DNA from: Phycisphaerae bacterium
GTDB lineage: Bacteria; Planctomycetota; Phycisphaerae; Sedimentisphaerales; Anaerobacaceae
NCBI GenBank assembly: GCA_030601745.1
Contig: JAUWBI010000027.1
Coordinates: forward strand, 1-39,580
Direction: 5' to 3'
DNA: 39,580 bases
Positions 38,015 to 39,580 of this stretch are shown one piece after another (within the stretch, counting starts at the first letter, position 1; the number at the start of each line of letters is the position of its first letter). A model generated the notes under the pieces. The model searched no databases. It saw nothing but the letters and a program-made list of their open reading frames with translations, and was not told where the DNA came from. The translations under genes and the position numbers were made by a program.

Positions 38015-39394
38015 CTATCGGCCTTTTTTGGCTCGCTTCGATTCCAGCTTCGCTTTTCGGCCCGTCCATTGTTCCCAGCGTTCGATTGCCACATCCACAA
38101 AGACCGGTTCCTTCTCCATAGCAAAACAGCGCCGGTCCAGTTTCTCGGCAGCTATAATCTGTGTGCCGGAACCACAGAATGGCTCATAGCAGATATCCCC
38201 GGTCTTGGTGTGTACCCGCATCGGAATGGCAAAAACTTCGACCGGCTTAATTGTCGGATGCACGATGGCGGGCGGCCTTTTCTTGCCATCATAATCCAAC
38301 GGCCAAACATCTGTATAATATTCCGGTGTGGTCGGATCTCCAGATCTGATATATCCTATTGGCCAGACGGTTCCAATCTGTTTGCCATCGATTTTATGTG
38401 CCCGCCATTTCGGCTTGTTTCCTTTGATCCACATTAACAGGCAGGGTTCGTGTGCCCACATATAACAAGAGTAAGTCATCGTGGCACAGGGCTTTTCCCA
38501 GATAATTTGCTGGTGGATTAAAATCCCCAGTTCGTCGCAGACTTCTTCGATATCTTTCCTTCGTTTGCTTGCGTGCCACAAATACAAAGCTGTATTTTTC
38601 TTCACATATTTTATACCAACTAAATAGTATGATTTTAGAAATTTTTTCAATTTGGCAACTTCAACATCACTATATATTTCCGACCAGTCCGTACCTCTAA
38701 AAGGCCGGTCTGTGCCGGTGTAATCCACACCATATGGCGGGTCCGTAGCAAACAGACTTGCCTTCTGTCCGTTCATCAGCCAGCTGACATCATCCTCTTT
38801 CGTGCTGTCACCACACAAAAGCCGGTGCTTGCCGAGAAGCCATAAATCCCCGGGCCGAGTCTTGGCTTTCTTGTGAATTTTAGGAATATCATCATCGGGT
38901 ATCCTACCTCTTTTTCCCTGGCCTAATTCTACCTGCAGCTCTGCAATCTTCAGGTTCAAAAAATCGTTGTCATCCGGCAGCTCCTGCCTTAGCTGCTCGA
39001 TGTATTCCACGATTTTTTTTACAAAGTCACCCTGAATCTGTGGATTGTTCAATGTCAGATTCAGAAGTTTTTCATCGGCCTTACTGCAGCTGATGGTGAC
39101 ACACAAACATTCGGTGATCCCCAGACTTCGAAGTGCTTTGAATCTTTGATTGCCTCCGACAATAACATTTTTCCGGCCCCGGGTATTGACTACTATCGGC
39201 TCAACGCAGCCGAACCGGCTTATCGAATTCGTCAGACCTTCCAACGCTTCATCGGCTATCACGCGCGGGTTGTAAACGGCCGGCTTCAAATGGTCCAGCC
39301 GGAACATACTTACCCCGGGGCAACCGATCCGGCCGGTCGCACTTTTGCCAGCCGACCTCGTCCGAGCTTTCTTAACTGATTTTCTTGCTTTCAT
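38015..39394 (-). CDS. ParB-domain/DNA N6-adenine methyltransferase fusion
   Basis: 459 residues. Residues 28-125 are a ParB/Srx-type domain (RLDHLKPAVYNPR, IVGGNQRFKAL). Residues 175-440 are a methyltransferase with DPPY at 218-221 and YEPFCGSGTQIIAAEKLDRR near 410, motif order IV then I as in beta-class N6-adenine or N4-cytosine enzymes. Such fusions occur in phages and may combine site binding with methylation, protecting phage DNA or marking a packaging site. A basic N-terminus precedes it. It is the first gene in from the right end. Confidence 0.9.
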   Translation of the reverse strand: MKARKSVKKARTRSAGKSATGRIGCPGVSMFRLDHLKPAVYNPRVIADEALEGLTNSISRFGCVEPIVVNTRGRKNVIVGGNQRFKALRSLGITECLCVTISCSKADEKLLNLTLNNPQIQGDFVKKIVEYIEQLRQELPDDNDFLNLKIAELQVELGQGKRGRIPDDDIPKIHKKAKTRPGDLWLLGKHRLLCGDSTKEDDVSWLMNGQKASLFATDPPYGVDYTGTDRPFRGTDWSEIYSDVEVAKLKKFLKSYYLVGIKYVKKNTALYLWHASKRRKDIEEVCDELGILIHQQIIWEKPCATMTYSCYMWAHEPCLLMWIKGNKPKWRAHKIDGKQIGTVWPIGYIRSGDPTTPEYYTDVWPLDYDGKKRPPAIVHPTIKPVEVFAIPMRVHTKTGDICYEPFCGSGTQIIAAEKLDRRCFAMEKEPVFVDVAIERWEQWTGRKAKLESKRAKKGR

Positions 39395-39413
39395 TTTATA
39401 ATTCCAAAATGGA

Positions 39414-39482
39414 GGGAGCGGGTTGGCTTATACCAATTCCAACTCTTTCGGGTCTCGACTCCGAAAGCTGCAGTCCGCTCCC
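39414..39482. other. large stem-loop upstream of the methyltransferase
   Basis: GGGAGCGG (39414-39421) pairs with CCGCTCCC (39475-39482), extendable by G-T pairs to 12 bp. Inside, TTGG/CCAA and CTTTCGG (39445-39451) with CCGAAAG (39461-39467) form further hairpins. It lies in the leader of the methyltransferase gene near the genome end; a packaging signal, regulatory RNA or terminator is possible. It looks superficially tRNA-like but lacks a T-arm and a proper anticodon arm. Confidence 0.5.
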
Positions 39483-39569
39483 ATCAATCGCTCATAGTTA
39501 CTGACCCGTCAAAAACTAATAGTAAAGTAAAGTCAAAAAAAAAAAATTCAAAAACACACGCTTTTTGGC

Positions 39570-39580
39570 ATTTTTTTAAC
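39570..39580. repeat. terminal direct repeat, right copy
   Basis: Identical to bases 1-11. A 12-base A-run lies close by (39535-39546). Confidence 0.6.

Noticed and set aside
39412-39486. tRNA or tRNA-like gene at the right end
   Set aside because: The 7-8 bp outer stem and a D-arm-like hairpin look suggestive, but no T-arm sequence and no valid 5-bp anticodon stem can be drawn on either strand.

Overview
This window is most likely a complete, or very nearly complete, genome of a temperate tailed phage with a lambda-like siphovirus layout. Almost every gene lies on the minus strand and is transcribed leftward; the clear exceptions are the integrase and one tiny basic peptide. The first and last 11 bases are identical, the ends fall beside the terminase genes where a cos end or circular junction is expected, and the integrase with its attP lies in the middle. 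That is the order of a circularised or packaged genome, not of an integrated prophage. The host cannot be named from the sequence. It is a bacterium using strong AGGAG ribosome sites, and the phage integrates in a tRNA-Gly(CCC) gene.

Layout from the right end, in the direction of transcription: a ParB-domain/DNA methyltransferase fusion (38.0-39.4 kb); small and large terminase subunits with small companions (33.7-37.6 kb); an intergenic promoter, terminator and palindrome (33.4-33.6 kb); a gpW-position protein, portal, S49 prohead protease with a nested scaffold start, head decoration protein, a small Cys protein, major capsid protein, head-tail joining protein, gpZ-like protein, tail terminator, tail tube, a frameshifted tail chaperone pair and the tape measure protein (23.5-33.4 kb); then the tail tip in lambda order M, L, K, J with a large fibre gene inserted between M and L (16.4-23.5 kb).

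Downstream, and probably expressed late, is a cassette of a GT9-GT4 fusion glycosyltransferase, two further glycosyltransferase-like proteins and two methyltransferases (11.8-15.8 kb). Three virion proteins (decoration protein, tail terminator, tail tube) end in pure poly-serine tails of 30, 10 and 15 residues, written with mixed serine codons. My leading hypothesis is that the cassette builds an O-linked, possibly methylated glycan on these serine tails, giving a sugar-coated virion.

The integration region (9.6-11.7 kb) has an attP containing the 5' half of a tRNA-Gly(CCC) gene behind its own promoter, which reads into int; a small membrane protein; an interlocked pair of inverted repeats; and the 32-residue basic peptide. 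The leftward early region (0.2-9.6 kb) holds two radical SAM enzymes, a PP-loop (PAPS-reductase-family) enzyme, an ASCH-domain protein, a CsrA-like protein, a Fis-type HTH protein, a large ParB-like protein, a possible replication organiser and several small zinc-ribbon or unknown proteins. No DNA polymerase, helicase, CI-type repressor, dedicated endolysin or certain holin was recognised.
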